Source: Candidatus Pelagibacter sp.
Lineage (GTDB): Bacteria; Pseudomonadota; Alphaproteobacteria; Pelagibacterales; Pelagibacteraceae
Assembly (NCBI GenBank): GCA_002704185.1
Contig: PAFP01000031.1
Coordinates: 8,253 to 22,844 of the forward strand
Length of the DNA stretch: 14,592 nt
Reading direction: 5' to 3'
Shown: piece by piece, positions 1-8,305 of the stretch
Numbering within the stretch: the stretch's first letter is position 1
Layout of the letters: each line of letters opens with the position of its first letter
The notes under the pieces: model-generated
Database searches by the model: none
The model's input: the letters and a program-made list of their open reading frames with translations, nothing else
What the model was told of the DNA's origin: nothing
Program-made: the position numbers and the translations under genes

Positions 1-537
1 TTCTTTTTCATAATCTTCAGAATGTCTTTGAATTTCTATATACAAATCATCATTAATTTTTTCTTTAATTAATTTTAAAAATGTTTTTAGTTCTTCAGTG
101 TTATTATTTTTGATTAGTTTTGAAATTAAAGAATAACTTCCTCCTGCTAATATAACAAGACCATCTAAATGATCTATTAGATCATGAAACGAACAATGAA
201 TTTGCTCATTAGAATTAGACTCTAAATAGGATTTTGAAGAAAGATATAATATGTTTTCATATCCAATCTTGTTTTTTGCAATCATTGTTATTTTTCCAAT
301 AATGGATGAGTTACCAATTGTTATTTTAATATTAATTTGAGTTCCAATAATTGGTTGAATGCTTTGTTTTGAAAGTTCAGATGCAAACTCTAGAGCACCT
401 GATAAATTAAAATTATCACATAAGCCTACTGCGGGTATATTATTTTTTTTACAATAATTGACTAAATCTGAAATTTTAATTGCTCCCTCACAAATAGAAT
501 ATTGGGTATGATTTTTATAATGTATAAATTGATCCAC
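1..537 (-). CDS. dnaE: DNA polymerase III subunit alpha, N-terminal part (partial)
   Basis: The first 179 residues of the replicative polymerase catalytic subunit; the gene runs off the window at position 1. The visible part is the N-terminal PHP domain. It has the H-x3-H and Y-S pattern at residues 6-14 (IHYKNHTQYS), then E-G-A-I-K, then N-L-S-G-A-L-E-F and I-Q-P-I-I-G near residues 43-65, and L-Y-I-E-I-Q-R-H close to the window edge; all are typical of alphaproteobacterial DnaE. The start is GTG at 537. The preceding in-frame codon is ATA, and the GTG shares one base with the lolD stop (TAGTG), which suggests translational coupling. The order proS-lolC/E-lolD-dnaE is common in alphaproteobacteria. 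The PHP metal-site histidines appear to be kept, unlike in E. coli DnaE; whether the domain is active cannot be judged from this fragment. Confidence 0.93.
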   Translation of the reverse strand, partial: MDQFIHYKNHTQYSICEGAIKISDLVNYCKKNNIPAVGLCDNFNLSGALEFASELSKQSIQPIIGTQINIKITIGNSSIIGKITMIAKNKIGYENILYLSSKSYLESNSNEQIHCSFHDLIDHLDGLVILAGGSYSLISKLIKNNNTEELKTFLKLIKEKINDDLYIEIQRHSEDYEKE

Positions 538-1208
538 TATAAAGAATTAACAGTTCTATTCTTAATTGTTAGTTCTAAATCACATTTATTAACAAGATCT
601 CTATTATGAGTTGCAAATAAAATAAGTCTTTTTTTACATTTTAAATTTTTTAAATAATTGATAACGATTTCAGTATTTTCAGGATCTAGATTTCCTGTAG
701 GTTCATCAGCAAGAATTAACTCAGGATCATTTATCAAAGATCTAGCTAACGCAACCCTTTGCTGTTCCCCTCCTGATAATTGGGAAGGCAAATGGTTTAA
801 TCGCTTATCAAGATTAAATTCTTTTAAAAGATTCATGCCTTTTTCAACGCTTGAACTGTATTTATTAAAGCTGTTTAAATTTGGCAAGATTACATTTTCT
901 AATGAATTTAAATCTTCAATTAAATTAAAATTTTGAAATAAAATAGCTATTTTGTTTTGTCTTAAAGAATTTTTTTGAACTTTGTTTAAATTGCTTAAAT
1001 TTTTATTATTTAAAATATACTCGCCGTTAATATTATTGTCTAATAGAGATAAAATATGTAATAGTGTTGTCTTGCCACATCCCGAAGGTCCAGTTAATGC
1101 TACAATTTGATTGTCCGAAAGTTGTAAATTTAAATTATTAAAAATTTCAATATTTTGAACCCCAGTATACTTTTTGCTTAAGTTTCTAATTTCAAGGAAA
1201 TTATTCAT
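537..1208 (-). CDS. lolD: Lipoprotein-releasing ABC transporter ATP-binding protein LolD
   Basis: ATPase of the inner-membrane LolCDE-type complex, which extracts mature lipoproteins and hands them to the carrier LolA. At 223 aa it has the usual LolD length. All ABC motifs are visible: Walker A G-P-S-G-C-G-K-T at residues 40-47, Q-loop Q92, signature L-S-G-G-E-Q-Q at 144-150, Walker B with D168 and catalytic E169, the D-loop (N-L-D, 173-175) and the switch histidine H201. It lies directly downstream of the matching permease gene. The ATG start overlaps the permease stop by 8 bases (ATGAATAA), and its own TAG overlaps the dnaE GTG by one base. The pairing with a LolC/E-type permease makes LolD much more likely than another MacB- or FtsE-like ATPase. 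Confidence 0.94.
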   Translation of the reverse strand: MNNFLEIRNLSKKYTGVQNIEIFNNLNLQLSDNQIVALTGPSGCGKTTLLHILSLLDNNINGEYILNNKNLSNLNKVQKNSLRQNKIAILFQNFNLIEDLNSLENVILPNLNSFNKYSSSVEKGMNLLKEFNLDKRLNHLPSQLSGGEQQRVALARSLINDPELILADEPTGNLDPENTEIVINYLKNLKCKKRLILFATHNRDLVNKCDLELTIKNRTVNSL

Positions 1209-2442
1209 ATTTTAAATTAATAATTGGATCCAATTTTGACGCTTTAATTGCAGGAAAAAGTGAAGCTAGAATTGAAATCAATATAGAAAATAAACTAATT
1301 AAAATAATCATGTCTAGTTCAATATTTGCTGGCATTTTACTCAAAAAATAAATCTCTGCTGGAAATATTTCTAAATTAAATACATTGCTTAAGAATAATC
1401 TTAAATTTTCTACATTATGCGATATCAATACACCTAAAAAAGATCCAAAAACAGTGCCACAAATACCAATAGATGACCCTATAATTAAAAAAATTTTACA
1501 AATTGAAAAATCAGTAAATCCTAAAGTTTTTAATATGGCAATCTCTTTGCTTTTGTTTTTTACCAATATTGTTAAGCCAGAAATAATATTAAAAGCAGCA
1601 ACTATAATTATTAAGGTTAATATGATAAACATAACATTCCTTTCTACATTCAATGCATCATAAAAAGTTTTATTTACATCAGACCAATGATAAATATTTT
1701 TTTTCGTAAAAAGATTTTTTAATAAATTTGTAGCCTTTTTTGTATTATTAATGTTTTTAAGTCTTAACTCTATTTCTTTGAAATTTGAATTAGTAAAATT
1801 ATTTGATTGATAAGTATTACCAATTATATAATTTGAGTCAAATTCATATAAGCCAGTATCAAAAATAAAACTAACTTTAAATTTATAAGATGAGGGTATG
1901 GTCCCAATAGGCGTTGTGTTGGATTTGCTAGATAAAATTACAATTTCATCACCTAGCTTTAAATTTAAGATATTAGCTAAATCTGTACCAATTCCTACCT
2001 CGTCGTCATTGAAATTTAATTTATCATTAATTTGAAGAATATTGTTTTTATTAAAAACTTGATTAAAATTCCCATATTCTCTATCAAAACCTTTAAACAC
2101 TATTCCTTTGCTTATTTTATCTGTAAGGATTAACCCCTTGCCATTTTGGACTAATGAAATAGACAAAATATCAAATTTTCGTTTTAATAATATATCTTGA
2201 ACAGAATTAAAAGTTTTTTGATCATTTTTTATTTTTTCTATTGTAATATGAGGCTGAAAAGAAAGTAATTTGGAAATTAATTCATCTCTAAAACCGTTCA
2301 TCACTGCCATAACTACTATTAATGTGGCAACTCCTAAACCAATACCTATAAATGAAAATAATGATATTATTTTCAATAGACCCTCTTTTCTTTTGGGTTT
2401 TAAGTATCTTTTTATTATTAATCTTTCTGAAATAGTTAACAA
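1201..2442 (-). CDS. lolE: Lipoprotein-releasing ABC transporter permease (LolC/LolE family)
   Basis: Membrane subunit of the lipoprotein export complex, 413 aa, the normal length for the family. It has the FtsX/MacB-like topology: one N-terminal membrane helix (about 27-49) followed by the family hallmark M-A-V-M-N-G-F-R-D-E-L, a periplasmic domain (about 55-265), then three C-terminal helices near 270-295, 314-342 and 378-397. Only one permease gene is seen, so the complex may use a homodimer, as in bacteria with a single LolC/E (sometimes named LolF); the choice of lolE over lolC is therefore conventional. The start is TTG at 2442, overlapping the proS stop by 7 bases. Translation from TTG gives the expected N-terminus with R-Y-L-K-P-K-R, while the first in-frame ATG would lie inside the first membrane helix and is too late. 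Confidence 0.91.
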   Translation of the reverse strand: MLTISERLIIKRYLKPKRKEGLLKIISLFSFIGIGLGVATLIVVMAVMNGFRDELISKLLSFQPHITIEKIKNDQKTFNSVQDILLKRKFDILSISLVQNGKGLILTDKISKGIVFKGFDREYGNFNQVFNKNNILQINDKLNFNDDEVGIGTDLANILNLKLGDEIVILSSKSNTTPIGTIPSSYKFKVSFIFDTGLYEFDSNYIIGNTYQSNNFTNSNFKEIELRLKNINNTKKATNLLKNLFTKKNIYHWSDVNKTFYDALNVERNVMFIILTLIIIVAAFNIISGLTILVKNKSKEIAILKTLGFTDFSICKIFLIIGSSIGICGTVFGSFLGVLISHNVENLRLFLSNVFNLEIFPAEIYFLSKMPANIELDMIILISLFSILISILASLFPAIKASKLDPIINLKYE

Positions 2443-3761
2443 TTTGAATATTCTTCTTTTAAAATTGATATTAAACTGTCCAAATTTACTATTTTACTGT
2501 CTTTGCCTAACTCTTTAAACTCGAATTCATCATCATGATGTTTTGATCCCACAATTATTTGAAAAGGTATTCCTATTAATTCAAAATTTTTAAACTTACT
2601 TGATGGATTAGCATCGGTATCGTCTAGTATTACATCAAATTTGTTATGTATTAGTTTTTGGTATAAATTATTAGCTTTAATTGTAACAGTATCATTATCT
2701 TTACCTAAATTTATAATCACTGCCTGAAAAGGCGTAACTGATTTTGGCCATTTCATAAAATTATTATTATAGTTAGCCTCAATAATTGCCCCAACTAATC
2801 TGGAGACTCCAATTCCATATGAACCCATGTATACATTAACACTTTTTGACTCACGTGTATTTACAATCGCATTTAATGACTTGGAGTATTTTTGTCCAAA
2901 ATAAAAAATATGTCCTACTTCAACTCCTTTTTTAATTATTTGATTTTTTTTTGGTACTTGTTTTTGGAACTTGTTAACATCGTGTAAATCGGATGTTGAA
3001 GAATAAAATTTTGAAAAGTGGCTTGATAATTTTTTTAACGAGACATCATTGTATTCTAATAACTTAGTTTCAAAGTTAAAAATCTCTGAATCTGTAAAAA
3101 TTTCACTTTCCCCTGTATCGGCTAATATAATAAATTCATGAGATAAATTTCCGCCTATTGGTCCTGTATCAGCTTTTACTGGAATTGCTTTTAAATTAAA
3201 TCTTTCGAATGTTTTCAAATAAGATAACATCATTTTATAATATGATATTTCTGCATTCTTTTCATTTAAATCAAAAGAATATGTATCTTTCATTAAAAAT
3301 TCTCGACAGCGCATAATCCCAAACCTAGGTCTAATTTCATCTCTAAATTTCCATTGAATATGATACAATAGTAATGGTAAGGATTTATAAGACTTTATAT
3401 TATCTCTAAAAATCTGAGTAATAAGTTCCTCATTTGTAGGTCCGTATAATAATTCTCTTTTTTGTCTATCATTAATTTTCAGCATTTCTTGCCCATAGCT
3501 ATCGTACCTTCCACTTTCTTTCCATATCTCTGCTGACTGAATTGTAGGCATTAACATTTCAATCGCTCCTGCTTTATTTTGTTCATCTCTTACAATATTT
3601 TCAATTTTTTTAAGTATTTTAAAACCCAAAGGTAACCATGAATAAATACCAGAAGTTGATTGCCTTATCATGCCAGTCCTGATCATTAGTTGATGAGACT
3701 TTATTTTTGCATCAGAAGGTATCTCTTTTATTATTGGTAAAAAATAGTTTGATAGTTTCAT
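2436..3761 (-). CDS. proS: Prolyl-tRNA synthetase, short alphaproteobacterial (type 2) form
   Basis: Class II aminoacyl-tRNA synthetase that charges tRNA-Pro in the cytoplasm. At 441 aa it corresponds to the short ProS type that lacks the roughly 180-residue editing insert of the E. coli enzyme. Visible landmarks are the proline-site loop G-P-T-N-E-E (107-112), motif 2 from F139 through R-D-E-I-R-P-R-F (139-147) into R-E-F-L-M-K-D-T-Y-S-F (153-163), K-A-D-T-G-P-I-G-G (196-204), motif 3 G-I-G-V-S-R-L-V (316-323), and a C-terminal anticodon-binding domain (about 345-441). Without the insert, cis editing of mischarged Ala-tRNA-Pro is not expected; a free-standing editing protein elsewhere would be needed. 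The gene begins one base after the DUF1467 stop and overlaps lolE at its end, so it sits in the middle of a tight operon. Confidence 0.96.
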   Translation of the reverse strand: MKLSNYFLPIIKEIPSDAKIKSHQLMIRTGMIRQSTSGIYSWLPLGFKILKKIENIVRDEQNKAGAIEMLMPTIQSAEIWKESGRYDSYGQEMLKINDRQKRELLYGPTNEELITQIFRDNIKSYKSLPLLLYHIQWKFRDEIRPRFGIMRCREFLMKDTYSFDLNEKNAEISYYKMMLSYLKTFERFNLKAIPVKADTGPIGGNLSHEFIILADTGESEIFTDSEIFNFETKLLEYNDVSLKKLSSHFSKFYSSTSDLHDVNKFQKQVPKKNQIIKKGVEVGHIFYFGQKYSKSLNAIVNTRESKSVNVYMGSYGIGVSRLVGAIIEANYNNNFMKWPKSVTPFQAVIINLGKDNDTVTIKANNLYQKLIHNKFDVILDDTDANPSSKFKNFELIGIPFQIIVGSKHHDDEFEFKELGKDSKIVNLDSLISILKEEYSNC

Positions 3762-3762
3762 A

Positions 3763-4014
3763 TTATGACAAAAGTTCTCTAATATTTATTATATTAAAAC
3801 TAGTTAAAATATATATAATTATGAATAAAATAGTAGATATTAATGTTGTAGAAAATATTCGTTTTTTAATTTTGGGATCAGATGGTGCGCTAGGCTCGGA
3901 ACCAGGATAAATTTTTTGATTATCTAGCTGCGATTTAATGTTTAAAGGCAATATAGTAAAAAACACAATCCACCATATAATAACATAAATAACGATTGCA
4001 CCAGTTATTGTCAT
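3763..4014 (-). CDS. Small two-helix membrane protein, DUF1467 family
   Basis: An 83-residue protein with two hydrophobic segments (about residues 3-25 and 53-75) joined by a polar loop containing P-G-S-E-P-S-A-P-S-D-P-K-I-K-K-R. The N-terminal I-T-G-A-I-V-I-Y-V-I-I-W-W and the P-x-S-A-P-x-D-P loop match the DUF1467 family (PF07330), known from alphaproteobacteria and often found beside proS. Function is unknown. The start ATG overlaps the hom stop by one base (TAATG), and the stop precedes the proS ATG by one base, so it is probably translated together with both. The high proline and serine content of the loop contrasts with the A+T-driven composition of neighbouring proteins, suggesting the loop is under selection. 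No catalytic motif is visible. Confidence 0.85.
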   Translation of the reverse strand: MTITGAIVIYVIIWWIVFFTILPLNIKSQLDNQKIYPGSEPSAPSDPKIKKRIFSTTLISTILFIIIYILTSFNIINIRELLS

Positions 4015-5306
4015 TATAATTTTTGTTCGTCTCTAATTCTAATTATAATTACATCCTTAAAATTTTCTTTATTTGAATTAAGATTTTTTAAAATTTTTTT
4101 AATATTTTTCTCTTTAGTAAAGTGTGTAATTATAACTATATTCGATAAATTGTGTTTAGGTTTTTGAATTAAGTTTCTAATTGATACGTTGTTTTTTGCA
4201 AATACAGTTGTTAATTTTGATAAAACACCTTTTTTGTCTTTAACTAAAAGTCTAATATAATATTTGCATTCATGATTATTAAAATTAAAAATATTTAATT
4301 TTTTTTTTGTAGTTGGACTGTGCCCAAATGAAAAATCATCGTTTCCAACCATAATAGAAGATATATCAGATATGACAGCAGATGATGTTGGCCCTTTACC
4401 GGCCCCTTCTCCTTCATATATTGTTCGACCAATAGGTTTACCGTCTACGACAATTGCATTTGTAACTCCATTAATATTAGAAATATCCATTTTTACAGGT
4501 ATCAAGCAAGGATGCACTCTTTGTTTTATACTATTTCCTATTTTTTCAGAAATAGCTAGTAATTTGATTTTCAAATCTAATTCTTTAGCAAAATTTATAT
4601 CATCTAATCCAATATTTTTTATACCCTCTACTAAAAAATTTTTATTTAATATTTTACAACCAAAACATATAGAACTTAATATTGAAATTTTTTCAGCAGA
4701 GTCTATACCATTGATATCCGATGCAGGATTAGCTTCAGCATAACCCTTTTTTTTTGCCTCAGCTAATGCGGCTCTAAAAGAAATTTCTTTTTCTTCCATT
4801 TGCGATAATATAAAATTAGTAGTTCCATTTAATATGCCGTATACATGAAAGATTTTATTTGCAATAAGACCCTGTTTTATTGATTTTATAATAGGGATTC
4901 CACCACCAACAGCTGCCTCAAAAAGTAAATTCACAGATTTTTTTTCTGCTAAAACAGATAATCTATCTCCATATTTAGAAATCAAAGACTTGTTTGCAGT
5001 CACCACATGTTTTTTATTTATTATAGATTGAAATACAATTTTTTTTGCAATTCCTGAAGATCCTCCTACTAATTCTACAATGATATCTATTTTTTTGTTT
5101 TTCGCTAGAGATAAAGGATTTTTCTCCCAGAGATTTTTTGGTATTTTTATATTTCTTTTTTTCTTTAAATTTTTTGCTGAGACTTTTAAAATATTTAATT
5201 TAAATCCAGTCCTTTTTTGAATAATATTTTTATTAATATTAAGGTTTTTATAGACTTCTAATCCAATATTTCCTAAACCAACAATGGCAATATTGAAAGT
5301 TTTCAT
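4014..5306 (-). CDS. hom: Homoserine dehydrogenase with C-terminal ACT domain
   Basis: Reduces aspartate semialdehyde to homoserine, the branch step to threonine and methionine. The protein is 430 aa, the normal length for the single-function ACT-containing form. The N-terminal nucleotide-binding motif is G-L-G-N-I-G (residues 11-16), followed by V-E-L-V-G-G, A-N-K-S-L-I, G-G-G-I-P-I-I and G-I-L-N-G-T-T-N-F-I-L. The catalytic block G-Y-A-E-A-N-P-A-S-D-I-N-G-I-D-S-A-E-K carries the expected Asp and Lys residues. An ACT regulatory domain fills roughly the last 80 residues (starting with Y-Y-I-R-L-L-V-K-D-K-K-G-V-L), implying end-product control such as by threonine. The ATG at 5306 overlaps the argC stop (ATGA) and is preceded by AAAGG six bases upstream, one of the few Shine-Dalgarno-like sites in this window. 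Confidence 0.96.
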   Translation of the reverse strand: MKTFNIAIVGLGNIGLEVYKNLNINKNIIQKRTGFKLNILKVSAKNLKKKRNIKIPKNLWEKNPLSLAKNKKIDIIVELVGGSSGIAKKIVFQSIINKKHVVTANKSLISKYGDRLSVLAEKKSVNLLFEAAVGGGIPIIKSIKQGLIANKIFHVYGILNGTTNFILSQMEEKEISFRAALAEAKKKGYAEANPASDINGIDSAEKISILSSICFGCKILNKNFLVEGIKNIGLDDINFAKELDLKIKLLAISEKIGNSIKQRVHPCLIPVKMDISNINGVTNAIVVDGKPIGRTIYEGEGAGKGPTSSAVISDISSIMVGNDDFSFGHSPTTKKKLNIFNFNNHECKYYIRLLVKDKKGVLSKLTTVFAKNNVSIRNLIQKPKHNLSNIVIITHFTKEKNIKKILKNLNSNKENFKDVIIIRIRDEQKL

Positions 5307-6323
5307 ATTAAACCTTTAGTTTCTTTAAATCCAAATCTAATATTAAAATTTTGAACAGCTTGTCCACTTGCTCCTTTTAATAAATTATCAATTGAACATG
5401 ATATAATAAATTCGTTTTTATATCTATTTTGATTGATTGAAATATTACAGTAATTTGTATTGATAACATCATTAGTATTTAATTCTTTGTTTTTATATAC
5501 TCTAATAAATTTTGAATCTTTGTAATACTCATCTAATTTATTATGAAGATTAGAAATAGTATGTTTAGATTTTATATAAATTGTGGAAATTATACCTCTA
5601 AATGTTGGAATTAGATGTGGAGTAAAATTTATTTTTAACTTTGATTTACAAAACTTTTTCAAATTTTCTTCAATTTCTGGTAAATGTCTATGGTTTGCTA
5701 TTCCATAAACAGAAATATTATTATCAATATCAGGATATTTATTTTTGTCATAAATTTTTTTTCCAGCACCAGAATAACCTGATTTACAATCTGCAATAAT
5801 TTCTAGAGTATTAATTAAATTATCATCCAAAAGTGGAATTAAAGGTAATAATATAGACGTTGGGTAACAACCTGGACATGCTATAATATTTTTTTTTTTT
5901 TATATTGGAGTAAAATATTTCACTTAATCCATAAATTGAATATTTTTGCAGATTTTTTGCTTGATGTTTAGTTTTATACCATTCCTCGAATTTTTTAACA
6001 TCAGATAATCTAAAATCTGCTGATAAATCAATTATAACAATATTACTATTAATTTTATTAGCTATTTTATTTAAAATACCATGTGGCAATGCAGAAAAAA
6101 GAACATCGCATTTGTTAATATTATTAATATTCAATTTGTTTAATTTGGGTAAATTATTAGTATTTTTAATAAATTTTTTATTTAAAAATTTATTAAAAAT
6201 TTTTTTTTCATTCCCAAAAATATATTTTATTTGAATATTTGGATGCTTTACTAATAATTTAATTAGTTCAATTCCAACAAAGCCTGTGGCTCCAGCAATA
6301 CAAACATGTTTAGTTTTTGACAT
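5303..6323 (-). CDS. argC: N-acetyl-gamma-glutamyl-phosphate reductase, frameshifted at a poly(A) tract
   Basis: Third step of arginine synthesis, NADPH-dependent reduction of N-acetylglutamyl phosphate. The gene is read in two frames. The first part, from ATG 6323, has the NADP motif G-A-T-G-F-V-G, then S-A-L-P-H-G-I, I-D-L-S-A-D-F-R-L and I-Y-G-L-S-E-I. At an A13 run (5889-5901) the frame changes: the original frame ends at a TGA at 5823-5825, while the other frame continues as N-I-I-A-C-P-G-C-Y-P-T with the catalytic cysteine, then R-H-L-P-E-I with the catalytic histidine, and L-K-G-A-S-G-Q-A-V-Q-N near the end. One adenine fewer would restore a protein of about 339 aa, normal for ArgC. 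Both halves look fully constrained, so this is probably a sequencing error, a very recent mutation, or a product made by slippage. It follows rpsI, the usual alphaproteobacterial order. Confidence 0.9.
5889..5901 (-). repeat. argC: A13 homopolymer at the argC frameshift
   Basis: Thirteen consecutive T on the plus strand, that is 13 A in the argC coding strand. This is the longest homopolymer seen in the window. A run of 12 would keep argC in frame (ending S-N-I-K-K-K-N-I-I-A-C-P). Runs of 10 to 12 occur inside other genes, for example 10 and 11 in ctaA (7921-7930, 7936-7946) and 12 in ribH (14015-14026), and those keep their reading frames. Such tracts favour polymerase slippage during replication, transcription and sequencing. 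Confidence 0.95.
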
Positions 6324-6364
6324 ATAGTCTTTTTAATTTAATTAAGATTAAATAGAAAGAGAAA

Positions 6365-6772
6365 TTATCTTTTAGAAAATTGAAATCTTCGTCTAGCCTT
6401 ACGTTGACCGTATTTTTTTCTTTCAACTGTTCTAGAGTCTCTAGTAAGTAATTTATTTTTTTTTATACTTTTTCTGCAAGATGGATCAATTGTAACTAAA
6501 GCCTTTGAAATACCATGAGTAATCGCCCCTGCCTGACCACTCATCCCACCGCCTTTAACCGTTGCAAAAATATCATAAACATCTTTAGTTTTAGTAATAT
6601 TAAAAGGTTTTTCTATAACTAGTTGGTGTACTGATCTTTTAAAATATTCATTATATTTTTTTCCATTTATTGTAATTTTCCCTGCTCCTTTTAATATCCA
6701 TACTCTTGCGATTGACTCTTTTCTTTTGCCTGTTGCATAGATTGCTTCTTTGGATACTTTTAGTTGTTCCAT
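6365..6772 (-). CDS. rpsI: 30S ribosomal protein S9
   Basis: Small-subunit ribosomal protein whose C-terminal tail reaches the P-site tRNA. At 135 aa it has the expected length for a short-leader S9. Recognisable blocks are A-T-G-K-R-K-E-S-I-A-R-V near residue 13, the V-K-G-G-G-M-S-G-Q-A-G-A-I motif near 72-84, T-R-D-S-R-T-V-E-R-K-K-Y-G near 109-121, and the basic tail ending F-S-K-R; the terminal Lys-Arg pair is the part that contacts tRNA. It starts two bases after the rplM stop, the universal L13-S9 pairing, and is followed after 41 bases by argC. No clear Shine-Dalgarno sequence precedes the ATG. Confidence 0.98.
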   Translation of the reverse strand: MEQLKVSKEAIYATGKRKESIARVWILKGAGKITINGKKYNEYFKRSVHQLVIEKPFNITKTKDVYDIFATVKGGGMSGQAGAITHGISKALVTIDPSCRKSIKKNKLLTRDSRTVERKKYGQRKARRRFQFSKR

Positions 6773-6774
6773 AG

Positions 6775-7230
6775 TTAATTATTAGTTTTATTTTTTCTAT
6801 TAAGTTTTCCAAAATCAAAGTTTTTTAGATTTTGAGATTTATGTGGATGACTCTCAGTAGGGTAAATTTTTAATTTAGTTAATTGCTTTTTAGCTAAGGG
6901 GCCACCTGGTAACATTCTTTTTACAGCAAGTTTAAGTATTTGTTCAGGCTTAGTTTGCAATAATTGTTCTGGTGTTTTAGACTTTATTCCACCTGGGTAG
7001 CCAGTGTGTCTAAAATATTGTTTATTTTGCATTTTTGATCCTGTAAATTTTATTTTTTTTGCGTTTGTGATTACAACAAAATTTTCACCTAGTTTATTAG
7101 GAGTATAATTGCAGTTATTTTTCCCTCTTAAAATTTTAGATATTTCTGCAGCCAAGCGACCAACTACTAAATCTGTTGCATCAATATGAAGCCAATAATT
7201 TTCAGATATTTTCTTTAAAATTTCATTCAT
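6775..7230 (-). CDS. rplM: 50S ribosomal protein L13
   Basis: Large-subunit protein that binds 23S rRNA early in assembly. The 151 residues match L13 along the whole length: W-L-H-I-D-A-T-D-L-V-V-G-R-L-A-A near 13-28, L-R-G-K-N-N-C-N-Y-T-P near 34-44, V-I-T-N-A-K-K-I near 53-60, Y-F-R-H-T-G-Y-P-G-G near 72-81, and A-V-K-R-M-L-P-G-G-P-L near 107-117. Its stop is two bases before the rpsI start. The 34-base gap after ctaA is short, so the promoter either lies inside the end of ctaA or the pair is read from the ctaA transcript. In many bacteria L13 controls its own operon, but no leader structure can be recognised here. Confidence 0.98.
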   Translation of the reverse strand: MNEILKKISENYWLHIDATDLVVGRLAAEISKILRGKNNCNYTPNKLGENFVVITNAKKIKFTGSKMQNKQYFRHTGYPGGIKSKTPEQLLQTKPEQILKLAVKRMLPGGPLAKKQLTKLKIYPTESHPHKSQNLKNFDFGKLNRKNKTNN

Positions 7231-7264
7231 TTGTGTCGGTAATTAATATTTTAAGATTGCAATG

Positions 7265-8278
7265 TCAATTAATTTTGACATTTAATTTGTATAAAGCCAG
7301 CAGAATTGATGATATTAATAAAATTGAGCCTATTTGGTGTAAACTAGCTAATATAATATTTAAACCTGATACAAGTGTAAGAATTCCTAAAATGACTTGG
7401 AATATTATAGCAATTAAAATAATATTTAAATAAAGAATATTAAGTGCTTTTAAATTAATGTTTTTTATATAAATATAAAGAAATATTAAAATCAAAAAAT
7501 ATGCAAGCATCCTATGATAAAACTGCACATAAGCATGTTCACTAAGACTTGAGTAAGAAGCAATAAATTTAATTTGAATTTCTTCTGCAATAAAATTCTC
7601 ATTCATCAATGGCCAGGTTTGATATATTAATCCTGCATCTAAGCCAGAAACAAAAGCACCAAAAATTATTTGTACATAACTCATAAACAATAATATAATT
7701 AAACCATAATTAACTAAATTAAATCTAAACTTAATTAAATCATTTTCACAATTCAATAGTAACCAGAAAATTAAAGAATAAATAATTAAGGCTGTTATAA
7801 GATGTAATGATAGTCTAAAGTGACTTACATCGACATTATTAATTAATCCACTTTTGACCATGTACCAACCAAAAAATCCTTGTATAAAAAACAATGTACT
7901 TACTATAAAGCTAAGCAATATTTTTTTTTTATTTATTTTTTTTTTTATTAAAAGAATAATGAATGGAATGAAAAATATTACAACTGTTAATCTAGCTAAA
8001 ATTCTATGAGCATATTCCCACCAAAAAATTATTTTAAATTGACCAAGACTCATATCAAAATTAAGTTGTTTAAACTCTGGTATTTGCTTATATAAATTAA
8101 AATATTTAATCCACTCATTATTTGATAAAGGTGGAATTATTCCAGAAAATATTTGCCAATTTGTTATAGATAAACCTGAGTCTGTCAATCTCGTCAAACC
8201 ACCTACAATTATTAGAATAACCAACGAACAACAACTTAATATAAGCCAATATAATTCAACTTTATTTTGCTTTAACAT
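7265..8278 (-). CDS. ctaA: Heme A synthase (COX15/CtaA type)
   Basis: Inner-membrane enzyme that oxidises heme O to heme A for aa3-type cytochrome c oxidase. The 337-residue protein has about eight hydrophobic segments. The alphaproteobacterial/mitochondrial COX15 signature is plain: G-G-L-T-R-L-T-D-S-G-L-S (26-37), I-T-N-W near 38-41, P-P-L-S-N-N-E-W (49-56), and F-W-W-E-Y-A-H-R (85-92). The four heme-ligand histidines expected of the family are present at H91, H159, H255 and H314. Two T-rich runs (10 and 11 bases) encode the lysine-rich cytoplasmic loop K-K-K-I-N-K-K-K near 112-119. Its ATG lies 27 bases from the divergent chorismate mutase start, so the two share a very small promoter region. 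It leads the long minus-strand gene series. Confidence 0.95.
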   Translation of the reverse strand: MLKQNKVELYWLILSCCSLVILIIVGGLTRLTDSGLSITNWQIFSGIIPPLSNNEWIKYFNLYKQIPEFKQLNFDMSLGQFKIIFWWEYAHRILARLTVVIFFIPFIILLIKKKINKKKILLSFIVSTLFFIQGFFGWYMVKSGLINNVDVSHFRLSLHLITALIIYSLIFWLLLNCENDLIKFRFNLVNYGLIILLFMSYVQIIFGAFVSGLDAGLIYQTWPLMNENFIAEEIQIKFIASYSSLSEHAYVQFYHRMLAYFLILIFLYIYIKNINLKALNILYLNIILIAIIFQVILGILTLVSGLNIILASLHQIGSILLISSILLALYKLNVKIN

Positions 8279-8305
8279 TCATATATTAAATACACTTAAA
8301 GCGTT

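Noticed and set aside
169..185. Perfect 8+1+8 inverted repeat (ATGATCTA-T-TAGATCAT) that could be an operator
   Set aside because: It lies inside the conserved dnaE PHP coding region, encoding H-D-L-I-D-H, far from any promoter; a chance product of codons in A+T-rich DNA is more likely.
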